The translations under genes were made by a program, and so were the position numbers. From positions 1 to 64,000 of the forward strand of contig NZ_LMOG01000020.1 in assembly GCF_001423495.1 (NCBI RefSeq): a DNA stretch of 64,000 nucleotides. Direction: 5' to 3'. The notes under the pieces are model-generated. The model had not been told where the DNA came from. It saw only the letters and a program-made list of their open reading frames with translations, and did not search any database. The DNA is from Xanthomonas sp. Leaf131 (GTDB lineage Bacteria > Pseudomonadota > Gammaproteobacteria > Xanthomonadales > Xanthomonadaceae). Of this stretch, positions 8,950 through 18,294 are shown one piece after another; positions within the stretch are counted from its first letter, which is position 1; each line of letters opens with the position of its first letter.

Positions 8950-9614
8950 GGCGCAACTTCCTTGGCAGCCAACGTGATGGTGAAGAGCTTGTCGCGGATT
9001 TCCGGCTTGAAGTCATCAAGTTCGAGCTTTCCCATGTCCGGGAAATCGCTCATCTCCGAACGCGGATAGCGCTCAGCCCAGTAGTACTTCGTCTGTGGCT
9101 GCTGCGCAGTCACCGTCTTGCCTTCGATAAACGACAGGAAGCGGGTCTCTTCTTCGGCACCGGTGGCCTTGAGCAGCACGCTGGCACCACTGAATTCCCA
9201 ATGGCAGACGCCGCGACCGTAATAGTCCTCGTCCTGCATCAGGTCCAGATAGACGGTGCCGCGATACTCGGTGTCGGACACCTTCTTCAGCGCGAAGTCT
9301 TCCTGGCTGGTGATGCGCCCGGCGGTGCCGGTTTCAGGCTGGATCTTGCCGCATTCGGCTTCGTTGCTGACGTCGTACTGCGCGGCACCCTGCACCAGGC
9401 CGAAGGAGCCGGGCGCCTTGTCGAGGGTCAGCGTGACCTCGAAGGCCTTGCGCGGGCTGGGGTTCAACTTGGCAAGGCCGCGACCGCCCGCCTCCACGTC
9501 GGCTTCTGCAGTGGCCTCGGTTGCGGGGGAAAGGGTCTGGGTCATGCTGGTCTCCGGGGCGTTACAGGCCGTAAGCAAAAGGGCCAGCAGGCTCGGTGTG
9601 AGAATCAGGCGCAA
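8946..9614 (-). CDS. Lipoprotein immunity protein (X-Tfi) for the adjacent lipase
   Basis: First gene of the effector operon. I choose the TTG start that gives MRLILTPSLLALLLTAC because GGAGG lies six bases upstream; a longer TTG start (9644) has no ribosome site and adds ten residues. The lipobox LLTAC makes Cys17 the lipidated residue, with Asn at +2, so outer-membrane sorting is expected. The mature part is acidic, without a recognised enzyme fold. Periplasmic lipoproteins paired with XVIPCD toxins are the known immunity arrangement, and here it would neutralise the phospholipase at the membrane. The function is inferred from position and from the lipoprotein signal, not from sequence homology I can show. 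Confidence 0.78.
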   Translation of the reverse strand: MRLILTPSLLALLLTACNAPETSMTQTLSPATEATAEADVEAGGRGLAKLNPSPRKAFEVTLTLDKAPGSFGLVQGAAQYDVSNEAECGKIQPETGTAGRITSQEDFALKKVSDTEYRGTVYLDLMQDEDYYGRGVCHWEFSGASVLLKATGAEEETRFLSFIEGKTVTAQQPQTKYYWAERYPRSEMSDFPDMGKLELDDFKPEIRDKLFTITLAAKEVAP

Positions 9615-9805
9615 GGCCGGCCTCCATGGCGATAGGGGGCTCAATCTAGTCCGCTCGAGCCGGTGGGGTCAATTTACGGCAGCTGAGGATGAGGCCGCCG
9701 TGAGCAGGCGCGGGCAGTTGTCGCCCGCTGGAAAACTGCCATGATCTGGCCATCCGCTAGGGGGAGCGCGTTATCGCCACGGGTTTTACATCGCCAGCCG
9801 ACAGT

Positions 9806-11800
9806 GTGGCTGTCACCCCACGCGTGCACTGGCGGCACAGCCTGCGCATGCGCGTGTTGCTGGCAACCACGGCGGTGCTGGTGGTGTTGCTGAGCGTGCT
9901 GGGCACGGTGTTCTATCTGGGCGCGCGCGCCGAGTTGGTGGAAGCGGCGCGTGTGGAGGTGGATGGCTTGACCGAACAGACCGCCCGCAGCCTGGCGGCG
10001 ATGCTGGATTCGGTGCAGGTAAGCGGCCGCACGTTGGCGGCCAGCAGCAGTGCGGTGGGGCTGCAGCCGTTCAATCTGCGTGCGTTGTTGCTGGCCACGC
10101 TCAGTGGCGACCCGGATATTGGCGCGGCGCGTTTGATCATCGAGCCGCGCACGCAAAAAGCCCGCGATACCGGATTTGTCTGGTATGTGCACCGCAGCGG
10201 CACGCGCACGCTGGAAAAATCCGTACACGAACTGGGCTACGACTACCGCACGATGCCGTGGTATCTGCGCACTCAGCGCGAGGGCCGTGCGTGGTGGTCA
10301 GAGCCGTACATCAACACCAATGGCGGCAGCGAGCTGTACACCAGTTACAACCTGCCATTGCGCCGGCCGGGCGATGCGGTGGATGCGGCGCCGGTGGGCA
10401 TGGTGAGCGTGGATCTGCCGCTGCAACATCTGCGCGACATCATCGATCAGTTGCCGCGCGACATCAGCATCCGGCCGATGCTGTTGTCGCCGGAAGGCAT
10501 GCTGGTATTCAGCCCGGATCCTGCGCTCAATCTGCGCGACACGCTCGATGCCTACGTGGCGCGTTCGCGCCCGGATCTGGCGCCGCTGCAGCGCGCAGTG
10601 GCGGCAGGCCAGCCGATCTCGTTCTCGCACACCGCCCCCGATGGCGAGCGTTTTTTGACCCATAGCGCAGCAGTGGGGCGTAGCGGCTGGACCTTCGTGC
10701 TGTCCGCATCGGAAGGCTACGTGCTGGCCGGCCTGAACTGGCTGGCTGCATGGGTGGCGTTGGCGGCAGTGATGGGCGCGGCGGTGTGGTGGTGGTTGAT
10801 GGGGCGGATCACGCGCACCTTGACCCGGCCGATCGAGGAATTGACCGATACCGCCGAGCATTTTCGTCGTGGCGAATTCGAGTACCCGCTGCGACATATC
10901 GAGCGCGATGACGAGGTGGGCGTGATGGCGCGTGCGTTCGATAGCGCACGCGGTGCGATCCGCGACCATATCGCGCAGATCGGCGAGATGACCGCTGCGC
11001 GCGAACGCATGTACAGCGAGCTGCAGATTGCGCGCGAGATTCAACAAGCGATGCTGCCTTCGGGGCGCACCTTCGATCGTGCCAGTTCGCATCTGGAAAC
11101 CTGCGCGTGGCTGGAACCGGCCAAGGCGGTAGGCGGCGATTTCTATCACTTCGTCGAGACCGAACCGGGGCTGTTGTGGTTCGTGGTGGGCGATGTCTCC
11201 GACAAGGGCGTGCCGGCGGCCTTGTTCATGGCGCGCGCGGTGAGCGTGCTGGAAATCGCCGCGCGCCGGCACACGCGCCCGGACGGCATTCTGATCGCCG
11301 CTTCCACGCGGCTTGCCGAAAACAACGACACCTGCATGTTCGCCACCGTGCTGTGCGGGTTGATCAATGTGGTGAGCGGGGATTACTGGCTGGCCAGCGC
11401 CGGGCACGAGCCGCCGCTGTTGATCGATATCGACGGCAGCGTGCGCCCGTTGCCGCTGGAAACCGGCGCGCCGCTGGGCATCGAGCCGCAGGTGTCTTAC
11501 CCGGTGCTGCAGGGCCGCATGAGCGCCGGCCAGACCTTGTTGGGCTATACCGATGGCGTGACCGAGGCGATGGACGAACGCGGCGCCAGTTACGGGCTGG
11601 AGCGGCTTCTGGCCTCGCTGCAGCCGCAGCGTAGCGCGGCGGCACAGTGCAAGGCGGTCATCGACGACATTGCCGGGTTCACCGGCCAGGCCGATGCGTA
11701 CGACGACATCACGCTGCTGGCGATCCGGCTGCGCCAGGAGCATGCTGAGCCTGTGGCAGACGCTGGCCGGGACGGTCCCGGAAAGGCAACGACCGGATGA
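9806..11800 (+). CDS. Membrane SpoIIE/RsbU-type protein phosphatase with periplasmic sensor and HAMP
   Basis: Predicted to dephosphorylate the STAS protein two genes downstream in a partner-switching pathway. Order: first membrane helix ~17-38, periplasmic dCache-like region ~40-300 (DYRTMPWYLRT and SGWTFVLSASEG are typical), second membrane helix ~308-332, HAMP to ~385, a helical linker with ELQIAREIQQAMLP, then the PP2C/SpoIIE domain with the metal-binding GGDFYHF, VVGDVSDKG and DDITLLAIR. The start is a GTG without a clear ribosome site; an ATG 14 codons later is an alternative. The stop overlaps the next gene by ATGA, so the three genes form one transcript. Confidence 0.85.
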   Translation: MAVTPRVHWRHSLRMRVLLATTAVLVVLLSVLGTVFYLGARAELVEAARVEVDGLTEQTARSLAAMLDSVQVSGRTLAASSSAVGLQPFNLRALLLATLSGDPDIGAARLIIEPRTQKARDTGFVWYVHRSGTRTLEKSVHELGYDYRTMPWYLRTQREGRAWWSEPYINTNGGSELYTSYNLPLRRPGDAVDAAPVGMVSVDLPLQHLRDIIDQLPRDISIRPMLLSPEGMLVFSPDPALNLRDTLDAYVARSRPDLAPLQRAVAAGQPISFSHTAPDGERFLTHSAAVGRSGWTFVLSASEGYVLAGLNWLAAWVALAAVMGAAVWWWLMGRITRTLTRPIEELTDTAEHFRRGEFEYPLRHIERDDEVGVMARAFDSARGAIRDHIAQIGEMTAARERMYSELQIAREIQQAMLPSGRTFDRASSHLETCAWLEPAKAVGGDFYHFVETEPGLLWFVVGDVSDKGVPAALFMARAVSVLEIAARRHTRPDGILIAASTRLAENNDTCMFATVLCGLINVVSGDYWLASAGHEPPLLIDIDGSVRPLPLETGAPLGIEPQVSYPVLQGRMSAGQTLLGYTDGVTEAMDERGASYGLERLLASLQPQRSAAAQCKAVIDDIAGFTGQADAYDDITLLAIRLRQEHAEPVADAGRDGPGKATTG

Positions 11801-12228
11801 AGCTCGAACTGGCCATCGCGCCGTCGCTGGCCCAACTGGCCGGCGCCAACGACGCGCTGGAAGACTCGCTGATGCGCGAAGGCCTGCACGAAGCGCGCAT
11901 CGGCCAGGTGCGGCTGATCGTGGAAGAACTCGGCTGCAACGCGCTTACCCACGGCCAATGCGCCGAACAGCCCTTGCGCCTGCAGCTGCAGCTGGACGCG
12001 CAGGCGCTAGTGCTGGAGCTGAGCGACCCCGGCAGCGCCTTCGACCCCACCGCGCTGCCCGAGCTGGAGCTGGATGCCGCGCTGGAGGACCGCCCGATCG
12101 GCGGATTGGGGTTGTTTTTGGTGCATCAGTTCGCCGATCACATCGACTACCGCCGCGATGGTGCATATAACGTCGTGCGTATCACCCTGCTGCATCCGTA
12201 CGCCCCTGTCCCCGAGGCACTGCCATGA
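11797..12228 (+). CDS. RsbW/SpoIIAB-like anti-sigma serine kinase (HATPase_c_2)
   Basis: A 143-residue GHKL ATPase of the anti-sigma/serine-kinase type. The N-box is VEELGCNALTHG (42-53), the G1 region DPGSAFDP (76-83), and the G2 region GGLGLFLVHQFAD (101-113). The family binds a target protein until the unphosphorylated STAS antagonist displaces it, and it phosphorylates that antagonist. No sigma factor is encoded next to it, so its target is unknown and may not be a sigma factor. It is translationally coupled on both sides. Confidence 0.82.
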   Translation: MKLELAIAPSLAQLAGANDALEDSLMREGLHEARIGQVRLIVEELGCNALTHGQCAEQPLRLQLQLDAQALVLELSDPGSAFDPTALPELELDAALEDRPIGGLGLFLVHQFADHIDYRRDGAYNVVRITLLHPYAPVPEALP

Positions 12229-12644
12229 CCACGCTCGCCATCCAGATCGACCCGCCGCAAGACACCCGTCAACGCGTCATCCTGACCGGGCGCCTGGACT
12301 CCCACACGTCCCAGGACCTGGACACGGCGCTGTCGCCGCTACTGGGGACCCTGATCACCACCCTGGTGCTGGACTTGTCAGCACTGGAATACATTTCCAG
12401 CGCCGGCATCCGTTGCATCTTCAAGGCACGCAAGGCGCTGGCAACGCGCCAGGGCAAGGTGTTGGTGACCAACCCGCAACCGCAGATCCGCAAAGTCTTC
12501 GACATGGTCAAGGCGGTGCCGCTGAGCGATGTGTTCGCCTCCACCGAAGAGTTGGACGCCTACCTGGCCGCGATGCAGCGCAAGGTGATCGAGCAGCACG
12601 CCGACGGTGATACGCCAATCGTGCCGCACTTCGCCGACGCGTAA
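12225..12644 (+). CDS. STAS-domain anti-sigma factor antagonist (RsbV/SpoIIAA-like)
   Basis: A 139-residue single-domain STAS protein. The regulatory loop reads LEYISSAGIR; aligning its Gly61 with the DSSG/DSTG motif of SpoIIAA/RsbV makes Ser59 the predicted phosphorylation site. It should cycle between the phosphatase (dephosphorylation) and the kinase (phosphorylation) encoded just upstream, and release the kinase's target when unphosphorylated. The C-terminal ~20 residues are an extension beyond the domain. The start overlaps the kinase stop by ATGA. Confidence 0.85.
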   Translation: MTTLAIQIDPPQDTRQRVILTGRLDSHTSQDLDTALSPLLGTLITTLVLDLSALEYISSAGIRCIFKARKALATRQGKVLVTNPQPQIRKVFDMVKAVPLSDVFASTEELDAYLAAMQRKVIEQHADGDTPIVPHFADA

Positions 12645-12737
12645 GGCGCATCGCCTGCGCGCACATGTGGGGACGTGTGTGCGTAGGGCGCATCAGCGGC
12701 GTTGGGTAGGCTATGACGCCCTGATACTTGCGCTGCA

Positions 12738-13361
12738 ATGCCCAAGCTGATCATTTTCGATTTCGACGGCACCCTGGCCGACTCGTTTGATTTCTTTCTG
12801 AGCACGCAGCGCGTGCTGGCCGAGCGGCACGGCTTCCGTGCGGCACAAGCGCACGAAGTGGAGGATGCGCGCCGGCTGAGTACGCGGGCGCTGTTGAAGG
12901 CCTCCGGGCTGCGTGCCTGGCGCGTGCCGCTGGTGGCCGCCGACTTTATCCGCCTGATGCGCGCCGGCCCGCCGATGGCGTTGTTCGACGGCATTGCCGA
13001 GGTGCTGGGGACGCTGCATGCCAGCGGTATATGCCTGGCGGTGGTGTCGTCCAACTCGGTGGAGAATGTGCAACGCGCCTTGGGCGAGGACTTGAGCGCG
13101 AAGTTTGCCGTGATCGATGGTGGTGCGCATCTACTGGGTAAGCAGCGCGCCTTGCGTCGCGTGTTGCGCGCCACCGGACATACCGCAGTGCAGGCGGTGT
13201 ATGTGGGCGACCAGGTCGCCGACTGGGAAGCGGCGCAAGTGGTGGGCCTACCGTTTGCTGCGGTGGCGTGGGGCTATGCGCACCCGGAGGTGTTTGCCGG
13301 GTTGGCTGGGACGCGGTCGATCGAACGTGTGGACGGGCTGCTTGGGTTGGGTGTGCAGTAA
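12738..13361 (+). CDS. HAD-family hydrolase, phosphoglycolate phosphatase-like
   Basis: A 207-residue haloacid-dehalogenase phosphatase. Motif I is FDFDGTLADS (Asp8 nucleophile, Asp10), motif II VVSSNS, motif III around Lys135, and motif IV VGDQVADWEAA. The cap is a small helical C1 type. The substrate cannot be read from sequence. It stands 93 bases after the STAS gene on the same strand, so it could be read through, but no coupling is visible. Confidence 0.85.
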   Translation: MPKLIIFDFDGTLADSFDFFLSTQRVLAERHGFRAAQAHEVEDARRLSTRALLKASGLRAWRVPLVAADFIRLMRAGPPMALFDGIAEVLGTLHASGICLAVVSSNSVENVQRALGEDLSAKFAVIDGGAHLLGKQRALRRVLRATGHTAVQAVYVGDQVADWEAAQVVGLPFAAVAWGYAHPEVFAGLAGTRSIERVDGLLGLGVQ

Positions 13362-13387
13362 CGCTTTGCACGAGTGAGGAGCCCGAC

Positions 13388-13428
13388 CCTCATCCGCCCT
13401 TCGGGCACCTTCTCCCGGTGGGAGAAGG
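13388..13428. repeat. Interspersed hairpin (CTTCTCCC family) between convergent genes
   Basis: Contains CCCTCATCCGCCC..GGGC followed by the hairpin CTTCTCCC-GGT-GGGAGAAG. The same module recurs near 23.4 and 49.3 kb. It sits between two convergent genes and may act as a bidirectional transcription stop. Confidence 0.65.
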
Positions 13429-13491
13429 CTCATCCGTCAGGCACTCCGATTCGCGCCGCGTTGCGCCCAGACGCAGTTCGCCGCAGCGGCT

Positions 13492-14211
13492 CTACACCCC
13501 GCCCACCCGCGGCAACGGCGCCGGCACGTTCAACATTCCGCCCGCTGCCACGTACGCCGCCAACGCCTGCCCCTGGCTCAACAGATGCCCGTGCATCGTG
13601 CGCTCTGCCCCTTCCGCGTCGCTGCGCCGCACGCAGTCCATCAAGGCGCGATGCTCGGCCAGCGACTGCGCCATGCGTCCCGGCGTCAACAGCTGGCGGC
13701 CGCGATGCATCTTCAAGATGCGATGCAGATCGTGAGTGACCCGGATCAACCACGGATTACCGGCGTACTGCTGCACGGTTTCGTGGATCAGATAATTGTT
13801 GCGGTAATACTCCGCCAGATCGCCAGCCGCGGCAGCGGCTTCCATCGCCGCGTGCAACTCTTCCAGGCGCTGCACGCCAGCCGCATCGATGCGCTTGACT
13901 GCGTCATGCGCACAGCGGCCTTCGAGCATGGCCATCACCGGGAACAGCTGGTTGAGATCTTCCAGCGTCAGCCGCGTGACCCGGCTGCCGCGGCCGGCGT
14001 CCAGTTGCACCAGGCCTTCGGCGGCGAGCAGCTTGAGGCTTTCGCGCAGCGGCGTGCGGCTGATGCCGAGTTCTTCAGCCAGCGCCGGCTCATCGATCCA
14101 TTCGCCCGGTGGCAGCGCGTAGTCGTAGATCTTCTGGCGTAGACGCTCGGCCACTTCCTCGTACAGCGGTACGCGCTTTTTGGCGGTGCGCGAATCAGGG
14201 GCGAGGGTCAT
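13492..14211 (-). CDS. GntR-family (FadR/FCD) regulator of the malonate genes
   Basis: A 239-residue GntR regulator. The winged helix-turn-helix lies in the first ~80 residues (LAEELGISRTPLRESLKLL), and an all-helical FCD effector domain follows, with the His/Asp metal-site pattern typical of the subfamily. It closes the mdc locus, downstream of the transporter gene and on the same strand. MdcY-type GntR repressors of malonate decarboxylase operons are known, so malonate or a derivative is the likely ligand. A palindrome before mdcA is its likely operator. No strong ribosome site precedes the start. Confidence 0.83.
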   Translation of the reverse strand: MTLAPDSRTAKKRVPLYEEVAERLRQKIYDYALPPGEWIDEPALAEELGISRTPLRESLKLLAAEGLVQLDAGRGSRVTRLTLEDLNQLFPVMAMLEGRCAHDAVKRIDAAGVQRLEELHAAMEAAAAAGDLAEYYRNNYLIHETVQQYAGNPWLIRVTHDLHRILKMHRGRQLLTPGRMAQSLAEHRALMDCVRRSDAEGAERTMHGHLLSQGQALAAYVAAGGMLNVPAPLPRVGGV

Positions 14212-14290
14212 GGCAGGTGGGTCGTCGGCATCGAAGCAGGGGCGCCCATTCTACGGGGGCACCCACCGACCTTGCCGAAAGCGGGCTCGA

Positions 14291-15646
14291 TCACAGCCAG
14301 CCCGGCACCACGAACAGCAACCACGCCGCCAGCGGCCCCAGCAACACCACCAGCCCGCTGTAGACCAGGAAGCGGCGGAACAGCGCGTCGCGCTCTTCTT
14401 TCGCGGCCGAAGCCACCACCAGCGCGCCATTGGTGGAAAACGGGCTGACATCGACGATGGTGGACGACACCGCGAGTGCGCAGATCACCCCGGCCGCGCC
14501 CAACTGGCCCTGCATCAGGAAGGGCACCGCCAACGGAATGGTGGCACCGAGCACTGCCGCCGACGAGGCAAACGCGGACACGATGCCGCCGACATAACAG
14601 ACCAGCAACGCGCCCAGCAACGGCATGCCGATATGCGAGACCCCGGTGCCGATGTAGTCCACCGCGCCGGCCTTTTCCAGCACTGCAACGTAGGTCACCA
14701 CGCCGCTGATCAACAACACCGTGGACCAGCTGATGCCATCCACCGCGCCTTTTTGCGCGTTGGGCGAGATCAAGGCCAGTGCTACCGCAACGGTGATCGA
14801 GACCAGACCGACATTGAGGTTGTAGACCAATGCGGCGATGCCCAACCCCAGCAAACCTACCAGCGTGATCAAGCGATCGCGGGTGATGGCCACAGCCTCC
14901 AGTGCGAGCGGATTGGTCGACAGCGTGCCGCCGCCAGCTGCCACCAACGAACCATGCCCTTCGATCGCGAACGGGCGCTTGGAGGCTTGATCGTCGGCCA
15001 CCGCTACGTACTGCGCATCGGCCAGCGACACCTCCTGCCGACGCATCAGCTTGAGCCCGCCGAAGGCGCAGAAGCAGATGATCGCCATCATCAGGTTGAA
15101 GCCAAGACTGGTGAGGAACACCGCCATCTCGGTGACGTCCAGCCCGGCCTTTTCGACCACCTTGTTGGTGATGCCGCCATACACGCTGATCGGCGAAAAC
15201 CCGCCGCCCTGCGCGCCATGGATCACCAGCAGGCCCATCATCAACGGGTTGATGCGGTACTGCTTGGCGAAGCGCAGCGCCACCGGCCCGATGATGGCCA
15301 CCGCCGCCGGCCCCAGCGCACCGAACGCGGTGAGCAGGCCGGTGATGACGAACATCACCCACGGGATCGCCACGATGCGCCCGCGCACCGCGCGCACCGC
15401 CCAGTGCACCAGCAGATCGATGGTGCCGTTTTTCTGCGCGATGGCGAACAGATAAGTGATACCGACCAAGGTCAGGAACAGATCGCCCGGGAAGCCGGCC
15501 AGCACCTCCTTGCCGTCCAGTCCCACCCACACGCCGCCGATGATGAAGGCCAGCGCGAAGGCCACCGCACCCATGTTGATGGGCAATGCGGTGGCGACGA
15601 TGAACATGATCACCAAGCCAAGAATCGTTGCAATTTGCGGGGTCAT
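14291..15646 (-). CDS. MatC-like dicarboxylate (malonate) transporter
   Basis: A 451-residue polytopic membrane protein (roughly 12 helices) of the MatC_N/SLC13-like group. The start MTPQIATILG has GGGAGGG three bases upstream; upstream in-frame Met adds 17 unrelated residues. Sequence marks include LPINMGAVAFALAFIIGG and AQGGGFSPISVYGGITNK, the latter like the conserved substrate loop of this family. It sits between mdcH and the GntR gene, so malonate is the inferred substrate. It replaces the two-subunit MdcLM/MadLM carrier of many other mdc operons. Confidence 0.82.
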   Translation of the reverse strand: MTPQIATILGLVIMFIVATALPINMGAVAFALAFIIGGVWVGLDGKEVLAGFPGDLFLTLVGITYLFAIAQKNGTIDLLVHWAVRAVRGRIVAIPWVMFVITGLLTAFGALGPAAVAIIGPVALRFAKQYRINPLMMGLLVIHGAQGGGFSPISVYGGITNKVVEKAGLDVTEMAVFLTSLGFNLMMAIICFCAFGGLKLMRRQEVSLADAQYVAVADDQASKRPFAIEGHGSLVAAGGGTLSTNPLALEAVAITRDRLITLVGLLGLGIAALVYNLNVGLVSITVAVALALISPNAQKGAVDGISWSTVLLISGVVTYVAVLEKAGAVDYIGTGVSHIGMPLLGALLVCYVGGIVSAFASSAAVLGATIPLAVPFLMQGQLGAAGVICALAVSSTIVDVSPFSTNGALVVASAAKEERDALFRRFLVYSGLVVLLGPLAAWLLFVVPGWL

Positions 15647-15804
15647 GCGCCCTCCCAGACACCTGATACGCGTACAGCACGGATGGCCACCCGCCACCCA
15701 AGGGTCACGCCCTGTCAGACCCCAGGAGCGGCCAACAACACCGATGAGCAGCTGCCAGGCGGTTGCCTGCTCGCTACGCGTTGCTGGCCTCTCCTAGCGT
15801 TACC

Positions 15805-16725
15805 TCATGCCGCACGCTCGCACGCGGCGTTGACCCACTCGACAACACCTTGGGTGCTGTTGAATTCGTCCACCGACCGCGCCTCGCAGTCCGGCAATCC
15901 CTCCCGCGCCATGCGCGCCAATGCGCTGCCTGGCCCCAGTTCGAGAAACACGCGTGCGCCGCGCTCTGCGGCCTGCACCAGTACGTCGTACCAGCGCACG
16001 GTCTGCGCAATCTGTGCGGCCAGCGTGTCGATCACCAAGGCCTGCGTGGTGACTGCACGTGCATCGATGCCGGCCAGCACGCGCAGCTTGGGCGCAGTGA
16101 TTTCTGCGTTTTTCAATGCGATGGCGAATGCGTTGGCGGCCGCGCGCAACCACGGCGTATGCGCCGGCACGCGCACCGGCAGCAGCGTGATGCGCGCGCC
16201 TTGCGCCTGCGCAGCGTTGCCGAGTGCCTGCAGCGCAGCATGCGGGCCACCGAGCACGGCGTGGTCGTCGCCGTTGATGATGGCCAGTGCCGCGCCATGG
16301 GTCTGGCATAGCGTTTCGAGCGCGCGCAGTGGCAGGCCGACCACCGCCATCAACCCGGCATTGTCCGGGCTGGCCGCGTCCATCAGGCGTGCGCGGGTGG
16401 CGGCCAGCTGCAGGCAGGTATCGATGTCCATGCTGCCGGCCACCGCATGCGCGGCGAGCTCGCCGACGCTGTAGCCGAGTACCAGCAACGGGGTTGGCAG
16501 CTGCTCACGCAGCACCTGCCATTGCGCCAGCGTGCCGGCACACACCAGTGGTTGCGCGATGGCATTGGCGTAACGGCCCGGGTCTGCGGCAAGCGTTTGC
16601 ACAGAGGCGCCAAGCAGCTCGGTCGCGGTAGCGAGCACGTTGGCCGCAGCAGGCGCATCGGCAACCCGCGCGAACATCCCGGCGTGTTGACCGCCTTGGC
16701 CTGGGCATAGCACGGCGAACGTCAT
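15805..16725 (-). CDS. mdcH: Malonate decarboxylase-specific malonyl-CoA:ACP transacylase
   Basis: Charges the malonate decarboxylase acyl carrier with malonate before exchange to acetyl, which activates the enzyme. The 306-residue acyltransferase fold shows GQGGQHAGMF (9-18), the nucleophile elbow GYSVGE with Ser86, and His189 in VPAHTPWL. The start overlaps the mdcB stop by ATGA. Last gene of the tightly packed part of the operon; a 158-base gap separates it from the transporter. Confidence 0.9.
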   Translation of the reverse strand: MTFAVLCPGQGGQHAGMFARVADAPAAANVLATATELLGASVQTLAADPGRYANAIAQPLVCAGTLAQWQVLREQLPTPLLVLGYSVGELAAHAVAGSMDIDTCLQLAATRARLMDAASPDNAGLMAVVGLPLRALETLCQTHGAALAIINGDDHAVLGGPHAALQALGNAAQAQGARITLLPVRVPAHTPWLRAAANAFAIALKNAEITAPKLRVLAGIDARAVTTQALVIDTLAAQIAQTVRWYDVLVQAAERGARVFLELGPGSALARMAREGLPDCEARSVDEFNSTQGVVEWVNAACERAA

Positions 16726-17651
16726 GCGCTTTCCTGCACGTGCAGAAACCAGGCACAGGCCAACAGGTCTGCGCTGCCGCCCGGGCTCAGACGACGCGCA
16801 ACGAATTGCGCGCCGATGGCGTTCAGCTGATCGCGCCACTGCGGCTGTGCGATGCCGCCCTCGGCGAGGAAGACGCGTGCTTGCGCCTGTGCGTAAATCA
16901 GCCCTTCATGACCACCACGATGCAGCAGATTCAGATCGTCCACATTGGCCACCAACTGCATCAGCGTCTGCGCCAATGCGGCCTCGCGGGTGGCGCCGCT
17001 GTGCAGTGCGGCGCGCAGGCACGGTAGCGCGACTGCACGTAACAGCGGGTAGCCGGCTGCAGCCTGCTCGCGCACACCGCTGACCTGATACTTAGCCCGC
17101 ATACGCTGGCCGTTGCTATGTGGATCCAGCGGCGCACTCTGCAATGCATCGCGCCACACCTGCACCGCGTTGCAGATCTCTTCGCCAGCAGGGCGGCGCC
17201 CGTGCGCGACGCGCAGGCGCGCTGCCTGTGCAGTCAGCAGGCCCAGGCTGAAAATCGCGCCGCGATGGGTGTTGATGCCGCCGGTGGCGCGCAGCATCGC
17301 TGCTTCGGCATCGATACCGAGCTGACGCAGGCGTGCGAACGGGGCGTTATCGATACCGGCTTGCGCAATCGCGACAAAGTAGCCACGCAACGCGAACAGG
17401 CTGCGCAGGAAGGTGGCCGCGTCCATATCGGTGTGGCTACCGGTATCGAACGGGGTGACCAGGCCGGGCTTTGGTGCGCAAGCCAGTTCTGCATGTAACG
17501 CGCCAACCGCAAGGCGACCGAGCCGGTGTGCCAGTGCACCTGGCGTGCCGCTACCGGGGCGCGATGCACGCTGTCGCGATGCACGATTTCGAACATCGCC
17601 ATGTGCACATGCGGCCCTGGCATCGGCAACCTCTTTCGCCAGCGCACTCAT
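16722..17651 (-). CDS. mdcB: Triphosphoribosyl-dephospho-CoA synthase
   Basis: Makes 2'-(5''-triphosphoribosyl)-3'-dephospho-CoA, the precursor of the MdcC prosthetic group, from dephospho-CoA and ATP. It belongs to the CitG/MdcB family: [20 protein letters not shown] and [15 protein letters not shown] are diagnostic. The 309-residue start MSALAKEV overlaps the mdcG stop by ATGA. The first ~35 residues are an extension before the conserved [14 protein letters not shown]. Confidence 0.9.
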   Translation of the reverse strand: MSALAKEVADARAACAHGDVRNRASRQRASRPGSGTPGALAHRLGRLAVGALHAELACAPKPGLVTPFDTGSHTDMDAATFLRSLFALRGYFVAIAQAGIDNAPFARLRQLGIDAEAAMLRATGGINTHRGAIFSLGLLTAQAARLRVAHGRRPAGEEICNAVQVWRDALQSAPLDPHSNGQRMRAKYQVSGVREQAAAGYPLLRAVALPCLRAALHSGATREAALAQTLMQLVANVDDLNLLHRGGHEGLIYAQAQARVFLAEGGIAQPQWRDQLNAIGAQFVARRLSPGGSADLLACAWFLHVQESA

Positions 17652-18292
17652 GCCGCGCTCCGCACCGGAAACAGCGCCGCACGCGGTAACAGCCGGCAGC
17701 CGTGGTTGGATTTCACCAACACGTGCTGTGCGCTGCCCGCGTACTCGCGCCAGTTCACTGCGGTGTCGTCGTCGGCCAGCACTAATTCGCCATCGGCGCG
17801 CAGGCCGTGGTGGTGTTCCCAGCGTTGCAGCAATGTCACCACCGCATGCGCCTGTTCGGATGTTTCGATCGACCACAGCAGATCCAGATCCGAGTGCGCG
17901 TGCACATACGCAAGCCCGGTGAGTGCCTGCCATGCAACGCTGCCGAACACGCGTGGCTGCAAGGCATTGGCCCGGGTCTGCGCCAGCAAGGCCTGCAATG
18001 CCGGCTGCATGTCGGTGGGCGCGTGTGCGATCACTTCGTCCAATAGCAGCGGTGCGGTGCTGCGTGCGATATCGGCCACATTGGCTGTCAGCGCCAGACG
18101 CTGCTTGCCTTCGCTCGGCGGCAACGGCACACCGAGCCGCAGTGTGCCGGGTGCTTCGCTGCCGTCACCACGCGCCACCACCGCCGGCAGGCCGGCGGCG
18201 AACCACTGCTGCAGGCGCGGATGCGCACCCGGCGTCAACGCTTGCCAGCGCGCATCGGGATGCAACCACACCAGTGCGTGGCGGCTGAGCAT
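17648..18292 (-). CDS. mdcG: Malonate decarboxylase holo-ACP synthase (phosphoribosyl-dephospho-CoA transferase)
   Basis: Transfers the phosphoribosyl-dephospho-CoA group to a serine of MdcC. The 214-residue protein carries a nucleotidyltransferase signature, FGSVAWQ followed by SDLDLLW. The start MLSRHALVW follows GGCGAGG and lies two bases after the mdcE stop. The order D-E-G-B-H matches known mdc operons. Confidence 0.88.
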   Translation of the reverse strand: MLSRHALVWLHPDARWQALTPGAHPRLQQWFAAGLPAVVARGDGSEAPGTLRLGVPLPPSEGKQRLALTANVADIARSTAPLLLDEVIAHAPTDMQPALQALLAQTRANALQPRVFGSVAWQALTGLAYVHAHSDLDLLWSIETSEQAHAVVTLLQRWEHHHGLRADGELVLADDDTAVNWREYAGSAQHVLVKSNHGCRLLPRAALFPVRSAA

Positions 18293-18294
18293 GC

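Noticed and set aside
13437..13739. Short plus-strand frames over the GntR gene 3' end
   Set aside because: Antisense to a clear FCD-domain reading frame.
14180..16474. 764-codon plus-strand open frame
   Set aside because: Runs antisense through a GntR gene, a transporter and mdcH; Arg/His/Gln-rich low-complexity translation with no domain.
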